From NCBI RefSeq assembly GCF_003261575.2, contig NZ_CP036175.1, positions 5,022,001-5,086,000 of the forward strand: DNA of 64,000 nucleotides, in the 5' to 3' direction. Both the position numbers and the translations under genes were made by a program. This document shows, one piece after another, positions 7,145 to 15,662 of the stretch (positions are counted from its first letter, which is position 1; each line of letters starts with the position of its first letter). The notes under the pieces are model-generated. The model was not told the origin of the DNA. It ran no database searches and saw only the letters and a program-made list of their open reading frames with translations. This DNA is from Klebsiella huaxiensis. Lineage in GTDB: Bacteria > Pseudomonadota > Gammaproteobacteria > Enterobacterales > Enterobacteriaceae.

Positions 7145-10051
7145 ATGCCTTTTACACTTGGTCAACGCTGGATTAGCGACACAGAGAGCGAACTGGGATT
7201 AGGGACGGTGGTTGCGCTGGATGCGCGCATGGTTACCCTTCTTTTCCCTGCTATCGGCGAAAACCGTCTGTACGCACGCAACGACTCCCCGATCACCCGC
7301 GTGATGTTTAACCCGGGCGATACCATCACCAGCCACGAAGGCTGGCAGCTCCAGGTTGACGAAGTTAATGAAGAGAACGGCCTGCTGGCCTACACCGGCA
7401 CCCGCCTTGATACCCAGGAAGCCAACGTCACCCTGCGTGAAGTGCTGCTCGACAGCAAGCTGGTCTTCAGCAAACCGCAGGATCGCCTGTTCGCCGGACA
7501 GATCGACCGCATGGACCGTTTCGCCCTGCGCTATCGCGCGCGCAAATTTCAAAGCGAACAGTACCGTATGCCGTGGAGCGGCCTGCGCGGACAGCGCACC
7601 AGCCTGATCCCACATCAGTTGAATATCGCCCACGATGTCGGTCGCCGTCACGCGCCACGCGTCCTGCTGGCAGATGAAGTGGGCTTAGGTAAAACCATCG
7701 AAGCCGGGATGATCCTCCATCAACAATTGCTCAGTGGCGCTGCCGAACGCGTGCTGATCGTCGTTCCGGAAACTCTGCAACACCAATGGCTGGTGGAAAT
7801 GCTGCGCCGCTTTAATCTACGCTTTTCGCTGTTTGATGATGAGCGTTACGCAGAAGCCCAGCACGACGCCTTTAACCCGTTTGAAACCGAACAGCTGGTT
7901 ATCTGCTCGCTGGATTTCGTGCGCCGCAGCAAGCAACGTCTGGAACACCTGTGCGATGCCGAGTGGGACATTATGGTCGTCGACGAAGCGCACCACCTGG
8001 TGTGGAGCGAAGAGGCACCGAGCCGTGAATATCAGGCGATTGAACAGCTGGCCGAACGCGTGCCGGGCATTCTGCTGCTAACCGCAACCCCGGAGCAGCT
8101 GGGTATGGAGAGCCACTTCGCTCGCCTGCGCCTGCTCGACCCTAACCGTTTCCATGATTTCGCTCAGTTCGTTGAAGAACAGCAAAACTACCGCCCGGTG
8201 GCCGACGCCGTTGCCCTGCTGCTGGCGGGCAATAAACTCAACGACGCCGAACTGAACGCACTGAGCGATCTGATCGGCGAGCAGGATATTGAACCGTTAT
8301 TGCAGGCCGCCAACAGCGACCGCGATGACGCACAGGCCGCCCGTCAGGAGCTGATCTCCATGCTGATGGATCGCCACGGCACCAGCCGCGTGCTGTTCCG
8401 CAACACCCGTAACGGCGTCAAGGGTTTCCCGAAACGCGAGCTGCACACCATTCGTTTGCCGCTGCCGACCCAGTATCAGACCGCTATCAAGGTCTCCGGC
8501 ATTATGGGTGCGCGCAAAACTGCCGAAGAACGCGCCCGCGATATGCTCTACCCGGAACAGATTTATCAGGAATTTGAAGGCGATAGCGGCACCTGGTGGA
8601 ACTTCGACCCGCGCGTCGATTGGCTGATGGGCCACCTCACCAGCCATCGCTCACAGAAAGTGCTGGTCATCTGCGCCAAAGCGGCCACCGCGCTGCAACT
8701 GGAACAGGTCCTGCGCGAGCGCGAAGGTATCCGCGCGGCAGTGTTCCACGAGGGCATGTCGATTATCGAGCGCGACCGCGCCGCTGCCTGGTTTGCTGAA
8801 GAGGATACCGGCGCTCAGGTGCTGCTATGTTCTGAAATTGGCTCCGAAGGGCGTAACTTCCAGTTCGCCAGCAACCTGGTGATGTTCGACCTGCCGTTCA
8901 ACCCGGATCTGCTCGAGCAGCGTATCGGCCGTCTGGACCGTATCGGCCAGGCCCACGATATTCAGATCCACGTTCCGTATCTGGAAAGAACCGCTCAGTC
9001 GGTGCTGGTACGTTGGTATCACGAAGGGCTGGACGCATTCGAGCACACCTGTCCGACCGGTCGCACCGTTTACGACAGCGTGCATAACGAACTGATTAAC
9101 TACCTTGCCGCGCCAGAAAATACCGACGGCTTTGACGATTTGATCAAATCCTGCCGCCAGCAGCATGACGCGCTGAAAGTCCAACTGGAACAGGGTCGCG
9201 ACCGCCTGCTGGAGATCCACTCTAACGGCGGAGAAAAAGCCCAGGCACTGGCGGAAAGCATTGAAGAGCAAGATGACGACACCAGCCTGATCGCGTTCTC
9301 CATGAACCTGTTTGATATTGTCGGTATCAACCAGGACGATCGCGGTGAAAACCTGATTGTTCTGACCCCGTCAGACCATATGTTGGTTCCTGACTTCCCG
9401 GGCCTGCCGGAAGATGGCTGCACCATTACCTTCGAACGTGATGTTGCGCTGTCTCGCGAAGACGCACAGTTCATCACCTGGGAGCACCCGCTGATTATCA
9501 ACGGTCTGGATCTGATCCTCTCCGGCGATACCGGCAGCAGCACCATTTCCCTGTTGAAGAACAAAGCGCTGCCGGTAGGAACCCTGCTGCTGGAGCTGAT
9601 TTACGTCGTCGAAGCGCAGGCGCCGAAGCATCTACAGCTTAACCGCTTCCTGCCGCCGACGCCGGTGCGCATGCTGCTCGACAAAAACGGTAATAACCTC
9701 GCCGGTCAGGTGGAATTCGAAAGCTTTAACCGCCAGCTGAGCGCAGTTAACCGCCATACCGGCAGCAAGCTGGTTAACGCCGTCCAACAGGATGTTCACG
9801 CCATTTTGCAACAGGGAGAAGGCCAGGTGGCCAAAGCGGCCCAGGCACTGATCGATGCCGCGCGTAGCGAAGCAGACGATAAGCTGTCGGCTGAACTGTC
9901 GCGTCTTGAAGCACTGCGCGCCGTTAACCCGAACATCCGCGATGATGAACTGGCGGCTATCGAGAGCAACCGTCAGCAGGTTATGGACGCGCTGGCCCAG
10001 GCAGGCTGGCGTCTCGATGCGCTGCGCTTAATCGTGGTCACCCACCAGTAA
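7145..10051 (+). CDS. rapA: RapA, RNA polymerase-associated helicase-like ATPase
   Basis: RapA is a Swi2/Snf2 ATPase that binds RNA polymerase and promotes its recycling. The 968-residue product has the length of E. coli RapA and begins MPFTLGQRWISDTESELG, the N-terminal Tudor-like region. The Walker A segment DEVGLGKTIEAG lies near residues 176-187, a DEAH box (VVDEAHH) near residue 281, and helicase motif VI QRIGRLDRIGQ near 600. The frame is open 12 codons further upstream to a TTG at 7109, but conservation begins at the ATG at 7145. The 186-base gap before it contains no other gene. Confidence 0.97.
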   Translation: MPFTLGQRWISDTESELGLGTVVALDARMVTLLFPAIGENRLYARNDSPITRVMFNPGDTITSHEGWQLQVDEVNEENGLLAYTGTRLDTQEANVTLREVLLDSKLVFSKPQDRLFAGQIDRMDRFALRYRARKFQSEQYRMPWSGLRGQRTSLIPHQLNIAHDVGRRHAPRVLLADEVGLGKTIEAGMILHQQLLSGAAERVLIVVPETLQHQWLVEMLRRFNLRFSLFDDERYAEAQHDAFNPFETEQLVICSLDFVRRSKQRLEHLCDAEWDIMVVDEAHHLVWSEEAPSREYQAIEQLAERVPGILLLTATPEQLGMESHFARLRLLDPNRFHDFAQFVEEQQNYRPVADAVALLLAGNKLNDAELNALSDLIGEQDIEPLLQAANSDRDDAQAARQELISMLMDRHGTSRVLFRNTRNGVKGFPKRELHTIRLPLPTQYQTAIKVSGIMGARKTAEERARDMLYPEQIYQEFEGDSGTWWNFDPRVDWLMGHLTSHRSQKVLVICAKAATALQLEQVLREREGIRAAVFHEGMSIIERDRAAAWFAEEDTGAQVLLCSEIGSEGRNFQFASNLVMFDLPFNPDLLEQRIGRLDRIGQAHDIQIHVPYLERTAQSVLVRWYHEGLDAFEHTCPTGRTVYDSVHNELINYLAAPENTDGFDDLIKSCRQQHDALKVQLEQGRDRLLEIHSNGGEKAQALAESIEEQDDDTSLIAFSMNLFDIVGINQDDRGENLIVLTPSDHMLVPDFPGLPEDGCTITFERDVALSREDAQFITWEHPLIINGLDLILSGDTGSSTISLLKNKALPVGTLLLELIYVVEAQAPKHLQLNRFLPPTPVRMLLDKNGNNLAGQVEFESFNRQLSAVNRHTGSKLVNAVQQDVHAILQQGEGQVAKAAQALIDAARSEADDKLSAELSRLEALRAVNPNIRDDELAAIESNRQQVMDALAQAGWRLDALRLIVVTHQ

Positions 10052-10063
10052 CGGAACGCGAAT

Positions 10064-10723
10064 ATGGCGATGGAAAACTACAATCCGCCACAGGATCCCT
10101 GGCTGGTTATCCTCTATCAGGATGAGCACATTATGGTGGTCAACAAGCCCAGCGGCTTGTTGTCCGTGCCGGGGAGACTGGAGGAACACAAAGACAGCGT
10201 GATGACGCGAATTCAACGCGACTTCCCGCAGGCTGAGTCAGTGCACCGCCTGGATATGGCCACCAGCGGCGTGATTGTGGTGGCGCTGACTAAAGCAGCC
10301 GAGCGCGAGCTGAAGCGTCAGTTCCGCGAACGCGAGCCGAAAAAGCAGTACGTCGCCCGCGTGTGGGGGCATCCGGAAAAAGCGGAAGGTCTGGTGGATT
10401 TACCGCTGATTTGCGACTGGCCGAACCGGCCAAAGCAGAAGGTGTGTTACGAAACCGGCAAAGCAGCGCAAACCGAGTATGAAGTGCTGGAGTTCGCACA
10501 GGATAATACCGCCCGCGTGCGCCTCAAGCCGATTACCGGACGTTCGCATCAGCTGCGCGTGCATATGCTGGCGCTGGGCCATCCGATTCTTGGCGACCGC
10601 TTTTATGCCTCGCCAGAAGCGCTGGCCATGGCGCCGCGTCTGCTGCTGCACGCCGAAACGCTGACCATCACCCACCCATCGTTCGGTAACGCGATGACAT
10701 TTCGCGCCCCCGTCGATTTCTAA
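10064..10723 (+). CDS. rluA: 23S rRNA/tRNA pseudouridine synthase RluA
   Basis: RluA makes pseudouridine 746 in 23S rRNA and pseudouridine 32 in several tRNAs. The 219-residue protein has the catalytic motif HRLDMATSG with Asp64, and the conserved GRSHQLRVHM segment near residue 165. It follows rapA by 12 bases and is probably co-transcribed with it, as in E. coli. In E. coli the next gene is djlA; here the citWX and two-component module is inserted between them. Confidence 0.97.
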   Translation: MAMENYNPPQDPWLVILYQDEHIMVVNKPSGLLSVPGRLEEHKDSVMTRIQRDFPQAESVHRLDMATSGVIVVALTKAAERELKRQFREREPKKQYVARVWGHPEKAEGLVDLPLICDWPNRPKQKVCYETGKAAQTEYEVLEFAQDNTARVRLKPITGRSHQLRVHMLALGHPILGDRFYASPEALAMAPRLLLHAETLTITHPSFGNAMTFRAPVDF

Positions 10724-10737
10724 TCATTCAGAACTGT

Positions 10738-10768
10738 CCCGGGTCGTGCCGCTAGCGGCTCACCCGGG
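10738..10768. repeat. REP-like hairpin between rluA and citX
   Basis: CCCGGGT and ACCCGGG arms enclose a second inner palindrome (GCCGCTAGCGGC). The element lies between two convergent genes, about 15 bases after rluA and 38 bases beyond the end of citX, where it could end transcription from both sides. It resembles enterobacterial REP palindromes but lacks a T tract. Confidence 0.65.
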
Positions 10769-10805
10769 CTATCCCATTGCTTATTCAGCAAACGAGAAGT
10801 TCGCG

Positions 10806-11345
10806 TTAATCGCGGGCAAACCACGCATCAATCATCTTCTCGACGCGAGCGACAACCAGCCCGGTATCATGACGACGACTGCGTGCGCAGGCATGCGCGG
10901 GTTCTTCGCACAGCAGGCAGCGGCGCTGATTTTCACCCATTGATTGACGACCAACCAGGCCATTTTTCGGGCAAATAACGTCGATATCCCACAGGCGGCC
11001 CAGCGGATGAGTCTGTTCCAGCTCCGAGCAAAACGCTTTGATTTCACTGGCGGCGTGATCAACACACCACAGCGCTTCCGGGCCGGTCGGCAGCCACAAT
11101 ACCTGGCGATCGAGCGTTTGCCAGCGATGTTTCCACAGCATCTGATCGCAGGCCTGCAGCGCCACACCCATCATATTACGGTAGCGAATGCTGTCTTTCA
11201 CCGCGCCCGGCGTCACCAGGGTCAGCGAAATCACCGGCTGCTGATAATGGGCTAACCAGTCGGCCTGGCGAGCCGCACGCTGCTCTTTCGCCGCCAGCAG
11301 CGCTTCCATGCTTACGCCCTCACGGGCGAGAGTATCCACTGACAT
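10806..11345 (-). CDS. citX: CitX, citrate lyase prosthetic-group transferase
   Basis: CitX is apo-citrate lyase phosphoribosyl-dephospho-CoA transferase. It moves the 2'-(5''-triphosphoribosyl)-3'-dephospho-CoA group made by CitG onto the acyl carrier CitD. The 179-residue protein shows the family's GRLWDIDVICPKNG motif (an acidic D-x-D nucleotidyltransferase-like site) and a cysteine-rich RRCLLCEEPAHACARSRRH segment. It lies downstream of citW on the same strand, after a 167-base gap containing a hairpin. The main citrate lyase operon at 38610-43309 has no citX, so this copy is expected to serve it. Confidence 0.9.
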   Translation of the reverse strand: MSVDTLAREGVSMEALLAAKEQRAARQADWLAHYQQPVISLTLVTPGAVKDSIRYRNMMGVALQACDQMLWKHRWQTLDRQVLWLPTGPEALWCVDHAASEIKAFCSELEQTHPLGRLWDIDVICPKNGLVGRQSMGENQRRCLLCEEPAHACARSRRHDTGLVVARVEKMIDAWFARD

Positions 11346-11448
11346 TTGTTCCTCTCCTCACTTAATAAAAGACAGCGATCGGGCTGTCGTCGCAATAGCG
11401 AATAATGGCGCTGATTGTATCGCTAAACGATCCCTGTTTTGGAGACGG

Positions 11449-11469
11449 GGCGCAGAAATTTTCTGCGCC
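11449..11469 (-). terminator. Hairpin between citW and citX
   Basis: GGCGCAGAAA pairs with TTTCTGCGCC, giving a 10-base-pair stem with a one-base loop. It lies in the citW-citX gap, 44 bases beyond the end of citW and about 104 bases before the citX start. No T tract follows on the minus strand, so it is more likely a processing or partial attenuation hairpin than a strong terminator. Confidence 0.45.
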
Positions 11470-11512
11470 ATTTAGCACGAAAAGCAGACTTAAGCGTTAC
11501 AAAAAAGTTAAA

Positions 11513-12868
11513 TCAGGTTAAAAAATGACTGAGGAATAGCAGACCCAATGAAACATTAATCGCACCACCAATTCTTGTTGCGATCTGCGCGAACGGCATC
11601 AGGTTCATGCGGTTGCCGGAAGTCAGAATCGCCACGTCGCCGGTGCCGCCCTGACCGCTCTGGCAACAGGAAACAATCGCCACATCAATCGGATGCATAC
11701 CTATCTTTTTCCCCACCACAAAGCCGGTCGCCACCAGCGCCGACACGGTGCTGATAATCACCAGCAGGTTGCTCACGGTGAAGGCGTTGACCAGCTCCTG
11801 CCAGGGGGTGATCGCCACGCCAACGGCAAACAAAATCGGATAGGTTACCGCCGTGCGGAAGAATTTATACACCATTTGCGAGCCCTCCTGCAGACGTGGA
11901 GAGACACCGTTAGCCAGTTTCAGCAGTACTGCGAGGAACAACATCCCCACCGGAGCCGGCAGGCCAATCATCTTCTGACCCAACATTCCCAGCATATACA
12001 GCAGCACAGCCAGCAGCGCGCCGGAGGCCAGCGTCGTCACATCCATTTTTCCCTCAGCAGACTCTTCGCGGTGCGTTTCGTTGCGGCGGTTTGGCATCAG
12101 CTGTCCTTCGCCGGTTAAATGCGGGAAGCGTTTGCCGAGCTGGTTTAAACAGCCGGAGATAACAATCGCCGTCAGGCTGCCCAACATCACCATAGGCAGC
12201 ACGCGGCCCAGTGCAACGCCCTGATCCATATGCATCAGCGCGGCATAGCCTATCGACAGCGGAATAGCCCCCTCGCCTACGCCGCCAGCCATAATCGGCA
12301 GGACAATAAAGAAGAATACCTGGAACGGCTCCAGCCCCAGAGCGGTACCGACGCCAACGCCAACCAGCATGCCAACGATTTCTCCGCACAGCATCGGGAA
12401 GAAAATTCGCAGAAAGCCCTGAATCAGCGTGGTACGGTTCATGCTCATGATGCTGCCGACGATGATGCAGCAGATGTAGAGATAGAGAATGTTGGTCGAC
12501 TTATAGAACCTGGTGGTCGATTCCACCACCACATCCGGCAGCAGGCCATAGTGCACCAGCGCGGAGGGAATAAACGTCGCGCAGATCGCCGCAGCGCCGA
12601 GCTTGCCCAGAACCGGCAAACGCTTACCGAATTCACCGCAGGCAAAGCCGAAAAAGGCCAGCGTTGCCACCATCACCACAATGTCGCTCGGCAGCTTGCC
12701 GCCCAGGCAGTCCAGCGCGATCAGGCCACCGGCTAGTAGAAACAGCGGCAGCGGGATAATACCGACTTTCCAGTTATCGAGGATATGCCACCAGCGCTGC
12801 TTGAGCGGTGCTTTCGGCGTATTAATAGGGTCGATGGTTGCAGAGAATGCATTGTCTGTGGTGCTCAT
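11513..12868 (-). CDS. citW: CitW, 2-hydroxycarboxylate (citrate/acetate) transporter
   Basis: This 451-residue membrane protein belongs to the 2-hydroxycarboxylate transporter family, like CitS in this window but clearly diverged. It has a hydrophilic N-terminus of about 35 residues, about eleven hydrophobic segments, and the two family loops GGVGEGAIPLS and GQGGTGDVAILT, counterparts of GGNGAGAVPLS and GGSGDLEVLS in CitS. CitW of Klebsiella pneumoniae is known as a citrate/acetate exchanger, and its pairing with citX here matches that locus. It is probably the first gene of a citW-citX unit. It is divergent from the sensor kinase at 13318. Confidence 0.88.
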   Translation of the reverse strand: MSTTDNAFSATIDPINTPKAPLKQRWWHILDNWKVGIIPLPLFLLAGGLIALDCLGGKLPSDIVVMVATLAFFGFACGEFGKRLPVLGKLGAAAICATFIPSALVHYGLLPDVVVESTTRFYKSTNILYLYICCIIVGSIMSMNRTTLIQGFLRIFFPMLCGEIVGMLVGVGVGTALGLEPFQVFFFIVLPIMAGGVGEGAIPLSIGYAALMHMDQGVALGRVLPMVMLGSLTAIVISGCLNQLGKRFPHLTGEGQLMPNRRNETHREESAEGKMDVTTLASGALLAVLLYMLGMLGQKMIGLPAPVGMLFLAVLLKLANGVSPRLQEGSQMVYKFFRTAVTYPILFAVGVAITPWQELVNAFTVSNLLVIISTVSALVATGFVVGKKIGMHPIDVAIVSCCQSGQGGTGDVAILTSGNRMNLMPFAQIATRIGGAINVSLGLLFLSHFLT

Positions 12869-12925
12869 AATTAAGCCCTCTGGTTATTATTACTTTTCAG
12901 GTTAGAGGGCCATACGCAGACTTAA

Positions 12926-12939
12926 TGTGAGGCGTCACA
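12926..12939. promoter_or_regulatory. Perfect palindrome upstream of citW
   Basis: TGTGA-GGCG-TCACA is a perfect hyphenated inverted repeat 58 bases upstream of the citW start. The half-sites are those of CRP, but the spacer is four bases, the spacing used by FNR, rather than six. Which protein would bind is not clear from the sequence. Confidence 0.4.
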
Positions 12940-12966
12940 GATTAAACACGAAGTTTTAATGGTCAT

Positions 12967-13035
12967 TATGGTTTTTATGGTTTCTATTATTTATGTGATA
13001 TTTCTCTGATTTATTAGCGTGGTTTTTATGGTTTT
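12967..13035. promoter_or_regulatory. A/T-rich repeats, candidate response-regulator sites
   Basis: TATGGTTTTTATG occurs at 12967-12979 and a close copy, GGTTTTTATGG, at 13021-13031, both in A/T-rich DNA between citW and the divergent sensor kinase gene. The same 13-base word occurs at 43396-43408 between citC and citS, where the CitB regulator of K. pneumoniae is known to bind A+T-rich targets. The words are good candidates for CitB-type regulator sites. Confidence 0.5.
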
Positions 13036-13104
13036 AAATCTACCTGCTAATTCACTTTGATAAATTCACCGCCAGCGGATAATTCTGCTTCCCTGATGCC
13101 TGTG

Positions 13105-13232
13105 TATACCCTAAATAATTCGAGTTGCTTAAAGGCGGCAAGGGAGTGAATCCCCAAGAGCATAGATAAACTATGCGACTGGGGTGAGCGAGCGTAGCCA
13201 ACACATAAGCAACTTGAAGTATGACGGGTATA
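13105..13232. repeat. ERIC element
   Basis: A 128-base imperfect palindrome begins TATACCC and ends GGGTATA. It contains GTGAATCCCC near 13146-13155 and GACTGGGGTGAGCG near 13177-13190, the hallmarks of the enterobacterial repetitive intergenic consensus. It lies in the citW/kinase intergenic space, close to the start of the kinase gene at 13318, so it is transcribed as part of the leader if the promoter is upstream. Confidence 0.93.
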
Positions 13233-13317
13233 GGTGTTCACAAATTTCCTTCAGCCATGATGTCGGCAGCGCAAAAGATGATAAAGTGCCGCATCCCTGA
13301 TACTGTGCATCATACTT

Positions 13318-14943
13318 ATGAAAGTTTCATTTCAATTTAAGTTGTTCATTTCGCTGGTCGCCTTTTTCTCAGTCCTGTTTGCACTGCTGGGCGCTTATTA
13401 TTATTTCGACGCCAGCCATCAGCTTTATCAGGAAATGAGCGCCCGCGCTAAAATACAGGCGGAAGAAATTGCTTTAATGCCGAATTTACGTCAGCAGGTC
13501 GCACGTGAAGACCCGCAGGCGATAAAACCGTTTATGCAAAATATCGCCGCCCACAGCGACGCCAGCTTTATCGTGATTGGCGATAAGCGGGGAGTGCATC
13601 TATTTCACTCGGTCCATCCGGAATGGGTCGGGACGCGGTTAGTTGGCGGCGATAACCAGGCGGTGCTGGAGGGGAAAAGCACCACCACCATCCGTAAAGG
13701 CGGGCTCGGTATTTCGCTACGCAGCAAAGCGCCGATTCTTGATGATGCGGGTCGGGTTGTGGGGATTGTCTCCGTTGGCTATCTCACCAGCTACCTCGAC
13801 AGCATCACGCTGGAAAAAGTGATTAATATTTTCGTCGCCGCCGTACTGCTGCTTATCGCGCTGTTTGTCTTCTCCTGGTACTTCACCCGCAGCATCAAGA
13901 AGCAGATTTTCTCGCTAGAGCCGCGCGAAATCGGCCTGTTGGTGCGCCAGCAAAAAGCGATGATGGAGTCGATATACGAAGGGGTGATTGTGATTGACCA
14001 CAACCGGCGTATCAAAGTGATAAACCACGCCGCCCGCAGCCTGCTTGGGCTGAGCCAACTCGCGCACCAGCTGCGCGGTAAGTCGATTGATAATGTCATC
14101 ACCCCGCAACCGTTTTTCGCCAGCGCAGAGATGCTCGAAAGCGATACCCACGATGAGCTGTGTCGCTTTAATCAGCTTACCGTGCTCGCCAGCCGGGTGC
14201 GTATCATGCTGGAGGATTCGCTACAGGGCTGGGTAATTACCTTCCGCGACCGCGACGAAATCAACTCCCTTAGCGCCCAGCTCAGCCAGGTCAAACGCTA
14301 CGTCGACAACCTGCGCATCATGCGTCACGAGCAGCTAAACCGCATGACCACCCTTTCCGGCCTGCTGCATCTGGGCCACTATGATGAGGCGATTCGCTAT
14401 ATTCAGGCCCAGTCGGAACATGCTCAGGAGCTGCTGGACTTTATCTCATCGCACTTTAATTCACCGACACTCTGCGGACTGCTGCTGGGTAAAGCCGCCA
14501 GGGCGCGGGAAAAAGGCGTTGAGCTGAACTTTGACCCGGCCTGTCGTATCGACCGTCCTCTGTCATCGTTGATGGAGTCCGAGTTAATTTCTATCATCGG
14601 CAACCTGCTGGATAACGCCATTGAAGCCACCCAGCGCGCCGAGCTACCGCACGAACCGGTTGAAGTTCTGATCCAGTTGAACGCCCGGGAGTTAATGATT
14701 GAAGTGGCTGACCGCGGGGTTGGTATTCGTGCGGAAATCCGCGAGCGCATTTTTGAACGCGGCGTTACCACCAAAACCCGTGGCGATCACGGCATGGGTC
14801 TGTATCTTATTGAACGTTATGTCACTCAGGCGGGCGGCACAATTGAAGTGGCTGACAACGCGCCGCGCGGCGCGATTTTCACGCTGTTTATTCCCGCTGA
14901 TGGGCCTGTTCATCCGCAACAAGAGACGCACTATGCATCATGA
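13318..14943 (+). CDS. CitA/DcuS-family sensor histidine kinase (citW-linked)
   Basis: A membrane histidine kinase of 541 residues related to CitA at 48622. It has a transmembrane segment near residues 8-28, then a periplasmic PAS sensor domain (FIVIGDKRG, LFHSVHP and IRKGGLGISLRSKAPI, like citrate-binding CitA). A second membrane segment lies near 170-190, followed by a cytoplasmic PAS domain, a phospho-acceptor region MRHEQLNRM with His337, and a HATPase domain (GNLLDNAIEA, GVGI, GDHGMGLYL). It overlaps the response regulator gene by 11 bases. No strong ribosome site precedes the ATG. Citrate or a related carboxylate is the inferred ligand; the locus may be what is called citYZ in Klebsiella. 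Confidence 0.88.
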   Translation: MKVSFQFKLFISLVAFFSVLFALLGAYYYFDASHQLYQEMSARAKIQAEEIALMPNLRQQVAREDPQAIKPFMQNIAAHSDASFIVIGDKRGVHLFHSVHPEWVGTRLVGGDNQAVLEGKSTTTIRKGGLGISLRSKAPILDDAGRVVGIVSVGYLTSYLDSITLEKVINIFVAAVLLLIALFVFSWYFTRSIKKQIFSLEPREIGLLVRQQKAMMESIYEGVIVIDHNRRIKVINHAARSLLGLSQLAHQLRGKSIDNVITPQPFFASAEMLESDTHDELCRFNQLTVLASRVRIMLEDSLQGWVITFRDRDEINSLSAQLSQVKRYVDNLRIMRHEQLNRMTTLSGLLHLGHYDEAIRYIQAQSEHAQELLDFISSHFNSPTLCGLLLGKAARAREKGVELNFDPACRIDRPLSSLMESELISIIGNLLDNAIEATQRAELPHEPVEVLIQLNARELMIEVADRGVGIRAEIRERIFERGVTTKTRGDHGMGLYLIERYVTQAGGTIEVADNAPRGAIFTLFIPADGPVHPQQETHYAS

Positions 14944-15631
14944 CCTGGTCGATGTTCTGATCATCGAAGATGAAAACGAACTGGCGCGACTGCACGCCGA
15001 GCTTATCCAGAAACACCCGCGCATGCGGCTGGTAGGTATAGCAGCCTCACTCACTCAAGCGCGGCAAATGCTCAATACCAGGCCACCGCAGTTGGTGCTG
15101 CTCGATAACTACCTGCCGGATGGCAAAGGGGTCACGCTGATGACCGATCCTGTTCTGGCTAATGCCCACTGCTCGGTGATTTTTATCACCGCCGCCAGCG
15201 ATATGGAAACCTGTAGCCTCGCTATCCGCAACGGCGCTTTCGATTACATTCTCAAGCCGGTGTCATGGAAGCGCCTGAGCCAGTCGCTAGAGCGGTTTGT
15301 GCAGTTTTACGATCAACAGCGCGAATGGAAGATTGTCGACCAGCAGAACGTCGATTCGCTGTATCAGCTACAGGCAAAAAACTACCGTACCGACAGCGGC
15401 AGTAAAGGCATCGAGGAGAAAACGCTGGCGCTGGTGCAAAACCTGTTTACCGGCAGAGAGGATCGCTGCTTTTCAGTGGATGAAGTGGTTAGCGAGGCAG
15501 GATTAAGCAAAACCACTGCCCGGCGCTATCTGGAGCACTGTGTGGAAATTGGCTTTCTGGAAGTGGAGATGCTGTACGGGAAGATTGGCCATCCGCGCCG
15601 TATGTATCGTCGCGCCGCAAGCGCATCCTGA
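14933..15631 (+). CDS. CitB/DcuR-family response regulator (citW-linked)
   Basis: A 232-residue response regulator that pairs with the upstream kinase. The receiver domain has the acidic pair near residues 12-13 (IIEDEN), phosphorylation site Asp58 in VLLDNYLPDGKG, and the conserved Lys in ILKPVSWKRL. The C-terminal DNA-binding domain (SEAGLSKTTARRYLEHCVEIGFLEVE) matches that of CitB at 50258. The ATG at 14933 overlaps the kinase stop and gives the family length. The open frame runs 78 codons further upstream, but only inside the kinase gene. Likely targets are the repeated A/T-rich words before citW and possibly before citS. Confidence 0.88.
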   Translation: MHHDLVDVLIIEDENELARLHAELIQKHPRMRLVGIAASLTQARQMLNTRPPQLVLLDNYLPDGKGVTLMTDPVLANAHCSVIFITAASDMETCSLAIRNGAFDYILKPVSWKRLSQSLERFVQFYDQQREWKIVDQQNVDSLYQLQAKNYRTDSGSKGIEEKTLALVQNLFTGREDRCFSVDEVVSEAGLSKTTARRYLEHCVEIGFLEVEMLYGKIGHPRRMYRRAASAS

Positions 15632-15633
15632 CG

Positions 15634-15654
15634 CCTCTCCCCGACGGGGAGAGG
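15634..15654 (+). terminator. Hairpin after the two-component operon
   Basis: CCTCTCCCCG, a one-base loop and CGGGGAGAGG form a perfect 10-base-pair stem three bases beyond the response regulator stop and nine bases before the end of convergent djlA. The core is shared with the araA-araD repeat, so it may be a repeat copy acting as terminator. Confidence 0.6.
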
Positions 15655-15662
15655 CCAGTAAT

